Assembly: GCA_039881145.1 (NCBI GenBank)
Contig: JAYKKI010000006.1
Span: 12,057,501-12,121,500 of the forward strand
Source of the DNA: Druceiella hillmani
Taxonomy: Eukaryota > Arthropoda > Insecta > Lepidoptera > Hepialidae
Reading direction: 5' to 3'
DNA: 64,000 nt
Shown: one piece after another, positions 21,990-33,196 of the stretch
Layout of the letters: the number at the start of each line of letters is the position of its first letter
Numbering within the stretch: the first letter of the stretch is position 1
Made by a program: the position numbers and the translations under genes
Notes under the pieces: generated by a model
What the model was told of the DNA's origin: nothing
Seen by the model: the letters and a program-made list of their open reading frames with translations, nothing else
Database searches by the model: none

Positions 21990-23790
21990 CAGATTGATTG
22001 GAAGGCAAATCAAAGTTATCCAAATTTAATAGTGAACTGCTATCTGTTGAATTCGGTATATACGTGACTCTCTATGCTGCCTGATAACTTGTATATCCAG
22101 AATCAGACTGATAACCAAATTGAGTTGATCATATCTGCTTTAGCGTCTGACTTGATATCTCCTTTAATAGCAGTAAAATCGTTAATTAACGAAAGTAAAA
22201 CTAATTCCTCTGGATTTTCAGCTTCACTAGACTTTTAGAGATAGCAGTAAGTGCTTCAAACAATTTTTCTTGAAGGTCTTCATACTCTGAATTATTTTTA
22301 AACTTCTTCTGTAGCTATTTTGACTTTGAAAAATCACTATCTCAGTGTTCCAAGTCTTCAAGTTTGAATATTGACTTAAAAATCGAATTTGAGAAAGTGG
22401 ATCTAAAACATTAGGTATCTGGAATACACGTAAGGTTTTCTGGATTTAACTTTTGATCCACTGATATTTTTTTACTCTTAATTTACCTCTATTATAAACG
22501 TCCTTTACGCTCTTCCATTATTTTTGCAGTTCTATAGTAAAAAACAAGAATTACAAAGAAATTGTTATTTTTTACAGATATTAGGACCAGGATGCCATTT
22601 TTCAGACATACACTATGATTTAAGTGAGGAATAAGTAGTATCCGTCATATATGAGATAAATTAAGAGGTATTTCTATCCCAGAACTTACAGCAGAAACGC
22701 ATCTTCAAACTGAAGATAGGTTTAAGAAATTTACTATTTTTCCTAACCTCCTTGGGCAGTCGATTGAAAACATATAAGGATCACAAAACCGCAACACATT
22801 AATCAGAATATTTTAATTATAAACGTTATTTTTAATCGTATTTCTTGCCATATGTTAAAAATACAATTTTATAAATATAAATGTTGGATGCTAAAGAAAG
22901 AGTGCAGTCTCTACAATAAAATACAGCAGGGCGTGGAATAAAAAAATAAAGCAAGGAAAATATAATACTCTAGAACCTAGGCCAATATGCTGTAACGGAA
23001 TACCCATATCATTCATATTTGTTAGCGATGAAAGCTTTGCGTTATCAGAAGGTTTACAAAGAGCATATGCGGGAAATTTTCTATAGTGGGAAAAGAAAAT
23101 TTATAATTATCGTTTGACTCGTGTAAGACGTTCCATTGAACGTACATTTACGTTACTAAGTAATAAATTTAAAATTTTCAACCGATCGTTGAAAGTAAAC
23201 GTGAAATTCAGTAAAAATATTTGATGTTGTGTACTCCGAAATTTTATATAAACGCGTGGCGGGTACAAGTTTTGTCATACTTTCGAGTACTGTAGAACTA
23301 GAAGACTCACTTGTCATTGAAGTTCAGTTTCGATTAAAAGACCGCTACAGAATTCACAGATGAGCGAAACTACGATCAGAAAAATGTACACTAATTATTT
23401 TAGCAGTGATGAAGGTTCAGTAACATGACATGTTTAAGTTTTGGAAGTACTTTTATTCACTTGAAAATACACAGATGTTTGTAGATACCCATTATTAATT
23501 GGAGGACCCTATTACTACAACATATAAATGTGACAGGTGAAAGTTTGTATGTTTATGGTATTTAGATTTAATAAATTATGAATTTAGATAAAATAAACTG
23601 TATAACTAACTTATCTGGCAAGTTTTTTCCATACTGATTTTTCCCTCGAACTCTGTATCAAAAATTTCGCATACTTCTTCCCAAGCATTCTTTTTTAAAA
23701 CTGTGTTGGAATATTCAGGCAAACGTGAATCCTATATTGACTGCATTTCCGTTTTAAATAGACCGACTTCGAAATATTCCATTTTTTTAA
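21990..23790 (-). pseudogene. MADF/Myb-like protein gene of the Harbinger element
   Basis: Minus strand. About 23,784-23,610 encodes MEYFEVGLFKTEM, then DSRLPEYSNTVLKKNAWEEV, matching the MADF pattern in which the protein binds DNA and assists the transposase. A second block at about 22,340-21,990 reads EDLQEKLFEALTAISKS and an acidic Ser/Asp-rich end. The gene overlaps the transposase on the other strand, with its middle probably intronic. Stops are present. The assignment is moderate. Confidence 0.5.
22577..23440 (+). pseudogene. PIF/Harbinger transposase (DDE_Tnp_4) remnant
   Basis: Motifs in order: LGPGCHFSDIHYDL; after a frameshift, ISIPELTAETHLQTEDRFKK with TIFPNLLGQSIENI, where the first catalytic Asp of the GAIDGKH motif has been lost; then IFVSDESFALSEGLQRAYAG and YNYRLTRVRRSIERTFTLLS, which contain the second Asp and the Glu, NKFKIFNRSL, and a NYFSSDEGSV tail. 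Several stops interrupt it. A likely N-terminal scrap (RKRRKSERQYWTRQF) lies at about 21,585-21,640. The family match rests on order and spacing of the motifs. Confidence 0.75.
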
Positions 23791-24112
23791 TAACAATGTG
23801 TCACGTTTTGCCTACAATAAAACTGTAGAGGGTACGCGAAGTGCGGCTGGCGTATGTGCGCCCCTCCACAACCTTTTTCCCCAATAACGCGATAGCCCCC
23901 AATAACGCGATGCGATCGCATTTAATCGGCGTTAGTTTCGATGCAAACGCGCTGTGAAAAAAACTGATAAACCGCGGTTTACGCGCATTTAATCTACGTT
24001 AGTATCGATACAAACGTAAACAATCTACTATTTACGCGCTGACGACGCGCGGATAACGCGCTTATCAGGAATGCACGTCGTTAGCTCGTTTAAAAAACAT
24101 CGTATGCATAAG

Positions 24113-24639
24113 TTGAATGATTCACCTTATAATTCCTCGTCATTCTAATGCCAGCATTACCTATAATAAAAAAGGTATCAATTGCTCGGGCACTTCTCGA
24201 ATCGGTGCACGTCACTTATCTCTGCTGGTTAGCTCGTGTCGTTACAATTTTTTGGCAAAATCTATTCTTTACGTAAAAATAACTAGACTAGAACACATCA
24301 TAAAAGCTTAGACTAGAACACATCATAAAATATTAACAATGGTGTATACTGTTGATAGTTGTTCAAGCCTAGTGAATGTTTGGACGAAGAATAATGTAAA
24401 CATATCATTTCACACCTAAGCTAACTCTTGCCTTATTATAATTGTAGGTAATTATATAGTAATTTCAATTTCGCCATGAAGAAAGAGACTACAGTGGGCC
24501 AAAGATTACAAAGATTGGAAATAGGTAAATAACATGATGATTCTCTAATGTGCTTTGCAATTTATCAATTTGAGCATTATTCTAAAATAATAAAAAATCT
24601 CAGATTTTTTTTTCTGAAGAATCAACCCTGTAAATCCTC
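24113..24639. other. Non-coding stretch with a short direct repeat
   Basis: TAGACTAGAACACATCATAAAA occurs twice within about 24,283-24,330. No coding homology is recognised before the Tc1 remnant. Confidence 0.5.
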
Positions 24640-24985
24640 ATGGATTGCGTTGAATTTGTTAGGAGAAGACCAGAGGAAAATGCAAAGATGAATATATCGC
24701 GAGAACGATAAAGCACCCAATTAGTATCATGTTGCGTCTATCATCAGCAGTCAAGAAATTGGTAGACTGTACTTTGCCGAACGAACAATATTTCAGAGTA
24801 TTGCAAACAAAAATCTCAGATCTAGGAGTGGTTCCCGAATAAGAATTTTACGTTCATGTACGACTCGGTGCCTTGTCAGAGAGCAACAACTAATACAACT
24901 GGCCTGTGCAATTCACCAGACCTAAATCTGATCAACAATTCTTGGAAATTGATGAAAATATAGATATGTAACCAAATTGTTACCA
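24640..24985 (+). pseudogene. Tc1-type transposase fragment
   Basis: Broken frames read HPISIMLRLSSAVKKLVDCT then QYFRVLQTKISDL, matching the region around the second Asp of Tc1 transposases (SIMVWGCIS, VGRLYF, QYxxVLQTxL). FYVHVRLGA follows. Then a frameshifted SPDLNLINNSWKLMK matches the conserved WPxQSPDLNPIENLW block with the third acidic residue. Only the C-terminal half remains. Confidence 0.7.
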
Positions 24986-25019
24986 CCAAGTATCAGCTGA
25001 TCGTACACTTAACACATTT

Positions 25020-26110
25020 TACTAAAGAGTCATTTATTAGATTCAAAAACTACTCAACCTATCATTCAATTTATCCTACTAACACGGCTCGTGGAGGTAG
25101 TGCTGATATTATCAAAATCTGCATCAAACTTTTTAAAGAAAAAAAAATTTGTGACTTGTGGGATCCAAGCTACAATTGTAATGGTTGTGACAACTAAAAA
25201 AACTCAGAGTAAATGCAATCAGTTGCCCATCTACGAGTATATACAATATTTATGCAAATGAATATATCATACTTTTCAAAAAATTAAATTGTCGGTTGAT
25301 CATTGGAGGTGATTTCACCGCTAAACAAACCTACTGGGGCTCAAGACTAACGTCTACTAAGGGACAAGAGTTATAAAGAGCTACTATTAGTTATGGATGC
25401 GAATTCATATCAACTGGCAAACTAACGTATTAGCCCACATATCCTAATAAAACTCCAGACCTAATAGATTTGTGTTTATTTCTTATATGATTATTGTTTG
25501 ATTCTTCAATTCAAATTATATTAAAATTGAAGAATCTTTGATCGTTCTCCAATTTACCTTATAATGACAAAATCATTGTGAAAAAGAAAACTAACTCTCA
25601 GTAACAAATAAATAGTTACAATAATCACTCGACAATTGATCAAGTACATCGTGTTATTGAAAAAGCATTTGAAAACAAAAACGTATGTTCTGCTGTCTTC
25701 TTGGATGTAGCGCAGGCATTTGATAGAGATTCGCATGAAGGTCTACTACACAAATTAAGATTACTTCTTCCTGATCACTTCTACCAACTCTTAAAATCTT
25801 ATCTGACTAATCGACACTTTCGGGTTAAATATGAAAACTCGTATTCACAGTTGAAGCTGATTAAGGCTGGGGTCCTTCAGGATAGTGTTTTAGGCCCGGT
25901 ATTGTATTTGCTTATACATTAATGATGTTCCAACAACATTATAAAGTACAACAGTCATTTTTGCAGATGATACGGCAATAATGACAGTGGGAGAAATTAT
26001 GAAAGGTTCGACTAGCAAATTGCAATCGGCTCTCAACAAAATAACCATCTGGACAAAAAAATGGTGCATTAAATTGACTACATCGACTGCTGCAAAAATG
26101 ACGAAGAACA
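25020..26110 (+). pseudogene. Jockey-like LINE fragment: endonuclease and reverse transcriptase
   Basis: 25,050-25,480 shows an apurinic-type endonuclease: YPTNTARGGSADIIKICIK, then LIIGGDFTAKQTYWGSRL and FISTGKLTY followed by PDLIDL. An internal gap of some hundreds of codons follows. 25,630-26,060 shows reverse transcriptase: VFLDVAQAFDRDSHEGLLHK (first Asp), LLPDHFYQLLKSYLTNRHF, GVLQDSVLGPVLYLL and FADDTAI (FADD catalytic pair, about 25,962). The longest clean frame is 25,701-25,922. It is related to, but distinct from, the LINE at 31.4-36.0 kb. Confidence 0.85.
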
Positions 26111-26756
26111 GGTAAATCCGGCTTTATAAAAACTTATTTTCTGAATTAATCGTACGATTTATGCAATATGTTTTAACAAAAATTAAAAATCTCTCGTTGG
26201 CATATTGAACCTAAACATTTATTGTACTTCCAGCACCACAGTTCACTACCGAAAATAAATTATTCAGCTCGAAAAGAAGATAATGATAAAACTGCCATTG
26301 ACAGTGAGCTTCAAAAACTGACAAAATTAATAAATCAGTCCAAAAAAAATAGCAGCAAAACGTGGTATAGGGCTGAAAAACATGCAACGAATGTTCTCGA
26401 CGGAAAAAGAGGAATGTCGATTCAGTCAAAGCTTTTCCAAAGCGCAATCAAAATAGCTTAAAGTAAATGATGCCAATATAAGTTATTTTATTCGAATCAA
26501 TGATAAATATGGTCTGATTAAAATGTAAAATGATGTCACATGTGTTTGTAAAGACACAGAAAAAGTTTCTCGACAATATCTAAGAATCAACGGAGTAAGT
26601 AAAGTCGGACAACTTAATAACATGCACGAGATAACGATGAATGTTTTTTAAATATGCAGTAATACAGATGTGTTTTCACAGCTAATGACACACAATTATG
26701 ACAATTATGTTACCTTAACGTAACTAACCTTACACTGCCGTACCTTGAATTACCTT

Positions 26757-26760
<4 letters not shown>
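26111..26760 (+). other. Unidentified coding-like segment
   Basis: An 79-codon frame (26,222-26,461) contains SELQKLTKLINQSKKNSSKT then WYRAEKHATNVLDGKRG. After its stop, the plus strand continues with NDANISYFIRINDKYGLIKM and SRQYLRINGVSKVGQLNN. Composition looks like decayed protein, but no family is recognised. Confidence 0.35.
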
Positions 26761-26849
<89 letters not shown>

Positions 26850-26850
26850 T
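26761..26850. repeat. (TA)n microsatellite
   Basis: About 90 bp of almost pure TA dinucleotides with one TATG interruption. Confidence 0.98.
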
Positions 26851-27059
26851 ATAGTATATAAAAAAAGAAACGCGAAGAGAATTTAATACCACAATTAAAA
26901 ACGTGTATTAGTTGGTATGATATATTTAGTTTAAAAAGATTTCTGTAGACACAAAAAATAGATGAAAATGCCATCTCTACAAAATAAGACCTTCAACTGC
27001 CAAAAGATGTCCTGTTAATGAGGAAACAGAAATGAATTCTATCGACAGATCTATGAACA

Positions 27060-27375
27060 TGTGTCTAAATAAGATTAAAGCTACAGAAAATCGGCAATTA
27101 TATAATTGAAATAAAATCTTTGAAATCTGAAATTATGGAGCTGAAAAATCACTTAAGAAACCTTGTGTCAGAAGTTAATTTCTATGCCTGCAAGGTTGAC
27201 GATTTTAATGCCAAACTAGAAAATATAAATATTGAAAGAAAATTTTCAAAAATTGATGTCATAGAAGCAAAAATTCAAAGTAATAGTCATGAAATATAAT
27301 TCATTAAGAATGACAACAAGAATAAATCAAAATTAAAAAATATTGAGTTAAGGGGAATACCAGTAATACAAGATA
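27060..27375 (+). pseudogene. LINE ORF1-like coiled-coil fragment
   Basis: Broken plus-strand frames give EIKSLKSEIMELKNHLRNLV, heptad-like repeats, DVIEAKIQSNSHEI and then KLKNIELRGIPVIQD. A coiled coil followed by NIEIxGIP is typical of the RRM-type ORF1 protein of CR1/L2-type LINEs, which binds element RNA. No reverse transcriptase follows, so it is a small fragment. Confidence 0.55.
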
Positions 27376-27719
27376 TTTATAAATTGTTGAATCGTTATAA
27401 AATTATGCGGATATTACACTACATACACGATGTTGCCTATGTTTACCGTATGCGCCCGACAAAGATCTGGAAACAACCGTGCGGCGAGCGACGACGGAAA
27501 AAGCAGAGCACCGCAGATTGCAATTAACATGGCGACGCGCGAGCGCAGCAAGAGCTTCTCGATACCATGAAAAGTAAGTGCCGTACGTAACCACTCACAA
27601 CTGTTGCCCTCGGAACTTCAATACCGATTTGAAACGTTTTTATTAATGAACATATGCCGCAGAATACTAAGCTTATTTTATATAACGTTAAGCAGACCGC
27701 TACACAGGTCAGGTCTAAA
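27376..27719. other. GC-rich non-coding patch
   Basis: 27,440-27,600 is locally GC-rich (GCGGCGAGCGACGACGG, GGCGACGCGCGAGCGCAGC) with a GTAAGT site at 27,572. It looks like the end or leader of an unidentified transposon. No gene is called. Confidence 0.3.
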
Positions 27720-27990
27720 AACCAGAACCAAAAAACGATAACTGGATAAAAAAATACTGGCTTGTAAGGAAAACCCTAGCGACTGGGAAGCAAAACGTTA
27801 TAAACCTATCCTTGATTCTCAAAGAAAAAATCATTTTGCCTCCAATGCACATAAAAGTAGAACTGATGAAATAGTATGAAGACTTCTGTGCCTAAATATC
27901 GGTCTCTTCGGATGAATTTTATTTTAAAAAGTAGGAAATTTCTGAAATAATACATTCGCTCGTAAATATAACAACACTATAAACTTATTA
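27720..27990 (+). pseudogene. Fragment of insect repeat-protein family U
   Basis: The frame reads KKYWLVRKTLATGKQNVINL then EKIILPPMHIKLELMK, the same family as the longer remnant at 54.1-55.1 kb, whose members carry a block of the form W-x-x-R, GEKNVVNxPLV, LPPLHIKLGLMKxFVKAL. Only about 90 residues remain and stops follow. The family is widespread in insect and other animal genomes as predicted, uncharacterised proteins. I know no function for it. Confidence 0.6.
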
Positions 27991-28558
27991 ACAACACTAT
28001 CAACTATTACTATATGATCTACTACACTGTGCCACGGCTTACTTCGTGTCCGCAATAATTACGTTAAAAAATATATATTTCAAATGTAAAAAGTGATTAA
28101 AAGTGCTAAAAACTATAACTTAAAGTGCGATTCACTGATACAATATGAAGAACAAAGTGAATACCAAGTGACTTTTAAGAAATTGTGATAATTACTACGA
28201 ACATTAATAGTGAGAAAAAGTTATTAAAACAACAAAAAATACCATTAAAGAGACACTACAAAGTGCAGTACGAAAAACATTAAATACATGAAGAAAGCGA
28301 ACTCAGTGCTAGATACGAAAAATAGTGATACAAAGAAAAAACAACCTAAAACCTATCTACAAGATGAGTCATCAAACATAATTTCTAGACACTTCTTTGC
28401 CAAACAAAGACGTTTAACGCCATCTAGTGACGACTAGCGCACGTTAGCACCGCCATCTGGGGGCTAATGGAGATACTACTAGACAAAGTGCGTAACTACA
28501 CGATCGAACGTCTACCAAGCTCTTCACTAATACCACAAGAGGGCGTTATAGACATAGA
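27991..28558. other. Probable 5' region of the ORF1-bearing LINE
   Basis: No coding homology. It contains short motifs such as CGCCATCTAGTGACGAC and CCGCCATCTGGGGGC just before ORF1. The 5' limit of the LINE cannot be fixed because no target duplication was found. Confidence 0.4.
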
Positions 28559-29380
28559 TTGTTGACTACGGAGGAAATAATGAAAACACTTCAAAAAATA
28601 CAAAACGACATGGAAGAACAAAAAAATATGATTTCAAAAAGTGCAGAAAAAATAACAGAGGAAATTACAAAAAACATCAACGAAATCATGGACAAAAAAC
28701 TCCAAGTCTGGGACACCAAACTGCAAAAACTGGAAGAAAAAGTAAACAATCAAGGCAAGCAACTTTACTATTTAGAAGCGCAATCTAGTATTTTTTGGAG
28801 TGGAGGAAGGCGAACAGTCCTATTTAGAGTTAGAAAAAAATATGATGAACTTTATAAACAAGTACTTCACAACGAAAATAAACTGTAAGGACTTACAAAC
28901 CATAAGAAGAATTGCTAAAAGAACAGACAAACCCCGTCCTGTCACCATAACATTTACGACACTTGGAATAAAAATCAATATTCTCAAACAAAAACGAGCT
29001 CTCAACGACTCTGCATACTATATAAAAGAAGATTATCCGCTAAAAGTATTAGAGAAAAGAAATTGCAGACACAAGTAAGAATCGAGAAAGAAAAAGGAAA
29101 TAGAGCTATAATAAAATACGATAATTTAATCATATTAAAAAACACCCCGGAAATCACAACAGGAAACAAGAAAAGAACCCTTTCAACATCTCCTGAATAT
29201 AACTTAAAATCCCAAATACCCCAGGGATCACGAACACACAAAAACAACAAGACTCTCAGTGCATCCACCACTCAACGTTCATCAAGTTTCTCAGAGGGAG
29301 TTGTGAAACCGGGAATGCTGAATTTTTTGATAAGTAAAAACCCTACCAAAGCACAAGATGTAAGCGATGAAAATAAATAG
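28559..29380 (+). pseudogene. LINE ORF1 protein (coiled coil and RNA-binding region), two frameshifts
   Basis: 28,559-28,790 encodes a Lys/Glu-rich coiled coil (EEQKNMISKSAEKITEEITK). After a frameshift at about 28,778 the protein continues RNLVFFGVEEGEQSYLELE, DLQTIRRIAKRTDKPRPVTI and YYIKEDYPLKVLEKR. This is the nucleic-acid-binding block of ORF1 proteins of one insect LINE group. A second frameshift at about 29,060 leads to EKGNRAIIKYDNLIIL and a Ser/Lys-rich tail ending at 29,380. Such proteins coat the element RNA and act as chaperones. Otherwise it is well preserved, unlike the nearly absent ORF2. Confidence 0.7.
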
Positions 29381-29940
29381 CAATCAATTACAAGGCCTCT
29401 TTCAAAAACCAAAACAAAAAAAAACATAAAACGCACGAAACTCAAAACAATTAACATCTCCCAATACGGCTGGTCACCGAGGGAGAGATCGACCAAAACC
29501 CTCCAAAGAAAAACAAAGAAAGGAAAAAGAAAAACATTTTCAATACCTATAATGTAGGACGGGACCACAAGGTACCAGAGCGAGAGGCAGACCCAATGCC
29601 AGATGGGCTGACGAGATCGTGGCTACAGCAGGTTGCGAGTGGCTCCAAACAGCCAAAGATAGAGACGAATGGCAAGCTTTGGAGGAGGCTTTTTTTTATC
29701 CCTAAGGGGGTCCATATAAATTTAATAAATAATAATATAAAAATTATACATAATAATTGTCAATGTAAATTATCATGAGCATTAATTAATTTTACTACTC
29801 TATATTAATTTTTTATACAATGTATACAAATATCATCCTTTTTAATTAATGTTGTTGTTTATTTTTTATTGCATGTTGCATGTATGTAACTTTTTGTATG
29901 GAATTTAATAAAGCTTTATTATTATTATTATTATAAACTT
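29381..29940 (+). mobile_element. 3' end of the ORF1-bearing LINE, ORF2 almost entirely deleted
   Basis: Shortly after ORF1 the sequence jumps to the extreme C-terminus of a LINE polyprotein: ARGRPNARWADEIVATAG then DRDEWQALEEAFF (about 29,578-29,695), the usual end of RTE-like endonuclease/reverse-transcriptase proteins. The endonuclease and polymerase domains, normally about 3 kb, are missing. A 3' untranslated region with AATAAAG leads to a (TTA)n tail at about 29,915-29,935. Simple-repeat 3' ends are usual for RTE-type elements. Confidence 0.7.
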
Positions 29941-30536
29941 ATTATCCAACAACATAAAATAAAACCAAGCTTTATACTTATTCGCAATTTGCGGTAACAA
30001 TTTTATCTTTCTTAGTAACGCAGTTTCTTTCTTAGTAATATTTTGTATGAAAAGCATACAAAATATCGCTGTCCCGGAGTACGAGTCTCATATTATAAAG
30101 ATAAATCTCTCATAATTTCTCCTAGATAATGTTACATTTAAATATTGTAATCAAATTTATAAGATTTGGACTTAATAGAATTCCAATAAATACTATTTAC
30201 TTAAAACGTCTAATGAAATAAAAAATATTTTACATTGTGTCCTCAAAAAAGAATGAAATCCTAATTACCCTGTGTCGCTATATGAAAGTAAACCTTAAAA
30301 TAAGTGTATTACAACTGAATGTACCTTATTTAGCTCGGCTTGTTGTGACTTCTAAAATAATATTCCCCGCGCAGTGAGAAAACATAGCTCTGTTGCTGGG
30401 CGTATAAACCAAAAGGAAAAGTAATGAATTTTAGTTTAAAGATTTATCAAACTATTAAAATAACATTTTACTAAAAACATAATTTTCTCTGGTTTTAGAC
30501 TTTTTATGGAATCAACCTGATAATCAAATAAAATGC
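29941..30536. other. AT-rich non-coding stretch
   Basis: Only a small hairpin (ATTTTGTATG ... CATACAAAAT at about 30,043-30,068) is seen. The last part may be the 5' region of the copy B element. Confidence 0.4.
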
Positions 30537-31376
30537 TTAATCGAGGAAAAGAGTTAATATTCTTGGCGTGTCCCAAAATATCAGGGAACAGTATTGAACC
30601 CGAAGAACCATTAAAAACTCCTCCTGAATTAAGTGTGAAGCAAGATATTATAGATGGTACTGAATTACCATCTATCATACCGTCTCTATTACGTAACAAT
30701 ACTGTTGATTTTAGTTGATGTTGACTATTCAGTAAATTATCCGCAGGACCTAGATAATAATCCAAAAACTGGGGACTTTTCGGGCACTGATTCAGGTGAT
30801 GAGTTTAAACCCTCATCTAGTTCATCTTCCAGTAGTTTACCTTCCACTAATTCGTCTTATGATAGTAGCTCTAATAATGAAGCTGTCGATGAAGAGTAAA
30901 CCCAGAATCAAAATTACAGTAAAAAAGGAAGAAAACAAACTCGCTATCCAAATAACTGGAAAAGAACATTGCGAAAAAGTTAAAAAATTCTGGCGAAGAA
31001 CATTGCTCAATAAAAACTGGGAAGATAGTAGAAACCAGAAAAATGGGCCATACTTGTACGAATAAGTGTCGACTGTCTTGTTCATTGAAGTTTACCAGTG
31101 AAAAAATAAATGACATATTTACCTATTATTGGAAATTAGGAAGCGTAGAAAAACAGCGAGACTTTTTGAGTGCCTGTTTCAGACCACCTGAAGTTGCAAG
31201 CCGTCTTCTAAAGATAAACAGTACCAGACGCAACCCGAGACAAGAAAATAATGCATCTTTTTACTCAATGGAAGCCAAGAATTTCGGGTTTGCAAATAAT
31301 TCCTGAGAAAAACTTTAGGTATATCTCAGAGAACTATAAGGCTGTTAGTGCTGGCAAGCAACTTAATAATGGCGTT
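30537..31376 (+). pseudogene. DUF7869-like protein copy B, N-terminal part
   Basis: It starts MLNRGKELIFLACPKI (ATG about 30,533). An acidic, Ser-rich stretch follows, with SGTDSGDEFKPSSSSSSSS in a shifted frame. Then come NNWKRTLRKS, GHTCTNKCRLSCSLKFTSEK (Cys-rich) and INDIFTYYWKLGSVEKQRDF, then NASFYSMEAKNFG and RKTLGISQRTIRLLVLAS. The order matches copy A at 3.3-4.2 kb. Coding similarity breaks exactly at the target site of the LINE inserted at 31,389 and resumes at 35,991. Stops and frameshifts also predate or accompany the insertion. Confidence 0.75.
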
Positions 31377-31750
31377 ATTCCACAAGATTAAATCCGCCAT
31401 TGCCGGTCCCAAGCCCGGATGAAAAAGGAGGAGGGTTGGCTGAGAACTTGACCGCACCAGCCGCAGAAGGTCAACGCCGAGCCTCGGACGGCAGTTAATA
31501 AACCCGAATGATCCCTCCAGTGGGCGATAGGAAATTATCCCCACGACTCGTTTATGGAATCAGGGGCACTAGCTTAACCGCCCGTGTCTTGAGGTAGAAA
31601 GCCTCATTAAAAATTCACCCTAATCCTACGGTGGAAAACCCGCCAAAAGGATGCATGGCTGGGAGGGCGCCCAGTCTCTAGCGCCAACCTTGGTGAACTT
31701 GGCAAACACCTTTGTATATAGCCTTCTTACAGGAAAGGCGTCACCCTGTG

Positions 31751-33194
31751 AGTGACCACAAATTCGTCCAAACTCGTGGGAACAATATGAGTCTAAATAA
31801 AACCGAAAATAAATAACAAAACATAAAGCAACATAAAACCAACCTAACACAAGTCTTATCCAAAGATCTTTGCGAAACTAGGCAGAGATCATCGTCCTTC
31901 AGTGGCAGCTCAAACTCCACTATCGTCCTCCAACCGACCCTATGGCAATATATTAAAAGCAGTAAACCGGATCCCGTTGCTAGTCTGAAAAACCCTTCTG
32001 AAATACAAAGTGCAGAACAAACTCAGGAAAATTGGCAGCAGGACCATGTCAAAAGCAAAAGAAAAAGAAAAGAAAGCCCAGCTGAAATAGAAAACAAACA
32101 ACCAGCGTCTAAGCGTACCAACTTTTCGGTAACTGTACATAATAGCTTTGATATTCTCAGCAACGAAGATCACGAAACTGTAAACCAGGTCAAAGAATAT
32201 GTACCTAAACCGGAGCCTATTTTTGTCACAGGTGTAATAAACATCTCACCTTTAAGAGACACAATTAACAAGGTCATGGACACAGAGAAATACACATTGA
32301 CCACCCTCAGATCAGGGCATATTGTCAAGCTAATACCTAAGGACATCGAAACTTATAAAATCATAAGAGACACTCTCATCGAAAAAAATGTAAATCATTA
32401 TACTTACAAACTAAAGAGTGAGAGAGCCTATCGAGTAGTAATTAGAGGTTTGCATGCATCGGAAGAGTTATCACTGATCAAATCTGAACTTGAAGCTACA
32501 GGACACGAAGTAAGACAAGTTGTCAACGTCGGGTAACCAAAGAAAAACTTCCTCTATATTTTATAGACCTAGAACAGAGACCTAATAATAAAGCTGTATT
32601 TAATATCAAACATATCAGCCAAGTTAAAGTTACAATTGAGGCACCATACAAAAAAAGGAAGTTTTGCAATGCAAACGGTGCCAAAGATTTGGGCACTCCA
32701 AAAATCAATGTTTCCGCCCCTTCAGTGTGAAATGTGGAAACGACCATCCGACGACTTCATGCACTAAACCTCCAGAGATAAACGCCCTATGTGTAAACTG
32801 TCAAGGTAACCATCCGGCAAGTTATAGAGGATGTCAGGAATATAAAGAATACAAAGAGCGTATTTTCAAAATCAAAGCAAAACCAGACAAGGGTAAACTA
32901 ACACCCTCAGAAGATGTCCCAATACCATCCCAAACCATTACAAATGACACCAAAATACAGCACTCGAGAAGTTATTCAGATGCACTAAAAACTAAATTCA
33001 AAGACCGTATGGAGCAAACAACCAATCTGTAGTAAAGTAACACTCCACCTGACACAACAACAGACAACAGCCAAATCAGCAATTTATTGGACGTAATGTT
33101 TAATAGATTTCAAGAAATCATGAAAAACATGATGGACAGCATGATGGACTGGATCGTTCAACTAATCACAGGTCTGGCCACACAGAGGGCTTAA
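31751..33194 (+). pseudogene. Jockey-type LINE ORF1 (gag-like, CCHC knuckles)
   Basis: The exact start is unclear; by comparison with the 50.1-kb copy it lies near 31,751 (VSDHKFVQTRGN). The conserved region includes IFVTGVINISPLRDTI, ERAYRVVIRGLHASEEL and, after a frameshift at about 32,530, QVKVTIEAPYKKK. Another frameshift precedes three CCHC-like knuckles: CKRCQRFGHSKNQC, VKCGNDHPTTSC and CVNCQGNHPASYRGC, the PRE_C2HC plus zinc-knuckle array of Jockey-type ORF1. The frame meets TAG-TAA at 33,030 but continues in frame to 33,194 with a Met-rich amphipathic helix. The protein would bind element RNA. Confidence 0.8.
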
Positions 33195-33196
33195 AT

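Larger units (their letters stand above)
21272..24112. mobile_element. PIF/Harbinger DNA transposon, two genes, degenerate
   Basis: The left end GGGCCTATGCAGACGACG-TTTTTTAAACGAGCT (21,272-21,305) is matched in reverse complement at 24,081-24,112 (AGCTCGTTTAAAAAACATCG then TATGCATAAG), about 28 of 32 positions. Both ends carry about 250 bp of unusually GC-rich subterminal sequence with many CGCG/GCGC motifs, in contrast to the AT-rich interior. Inside are a DDE transposase remnant (+) and a MADF/Myb-like gene (-). That two-gene plan is the PIF/Harbinger norm. I could not establish the 3-bp target duplication. Confidence 0.75.
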
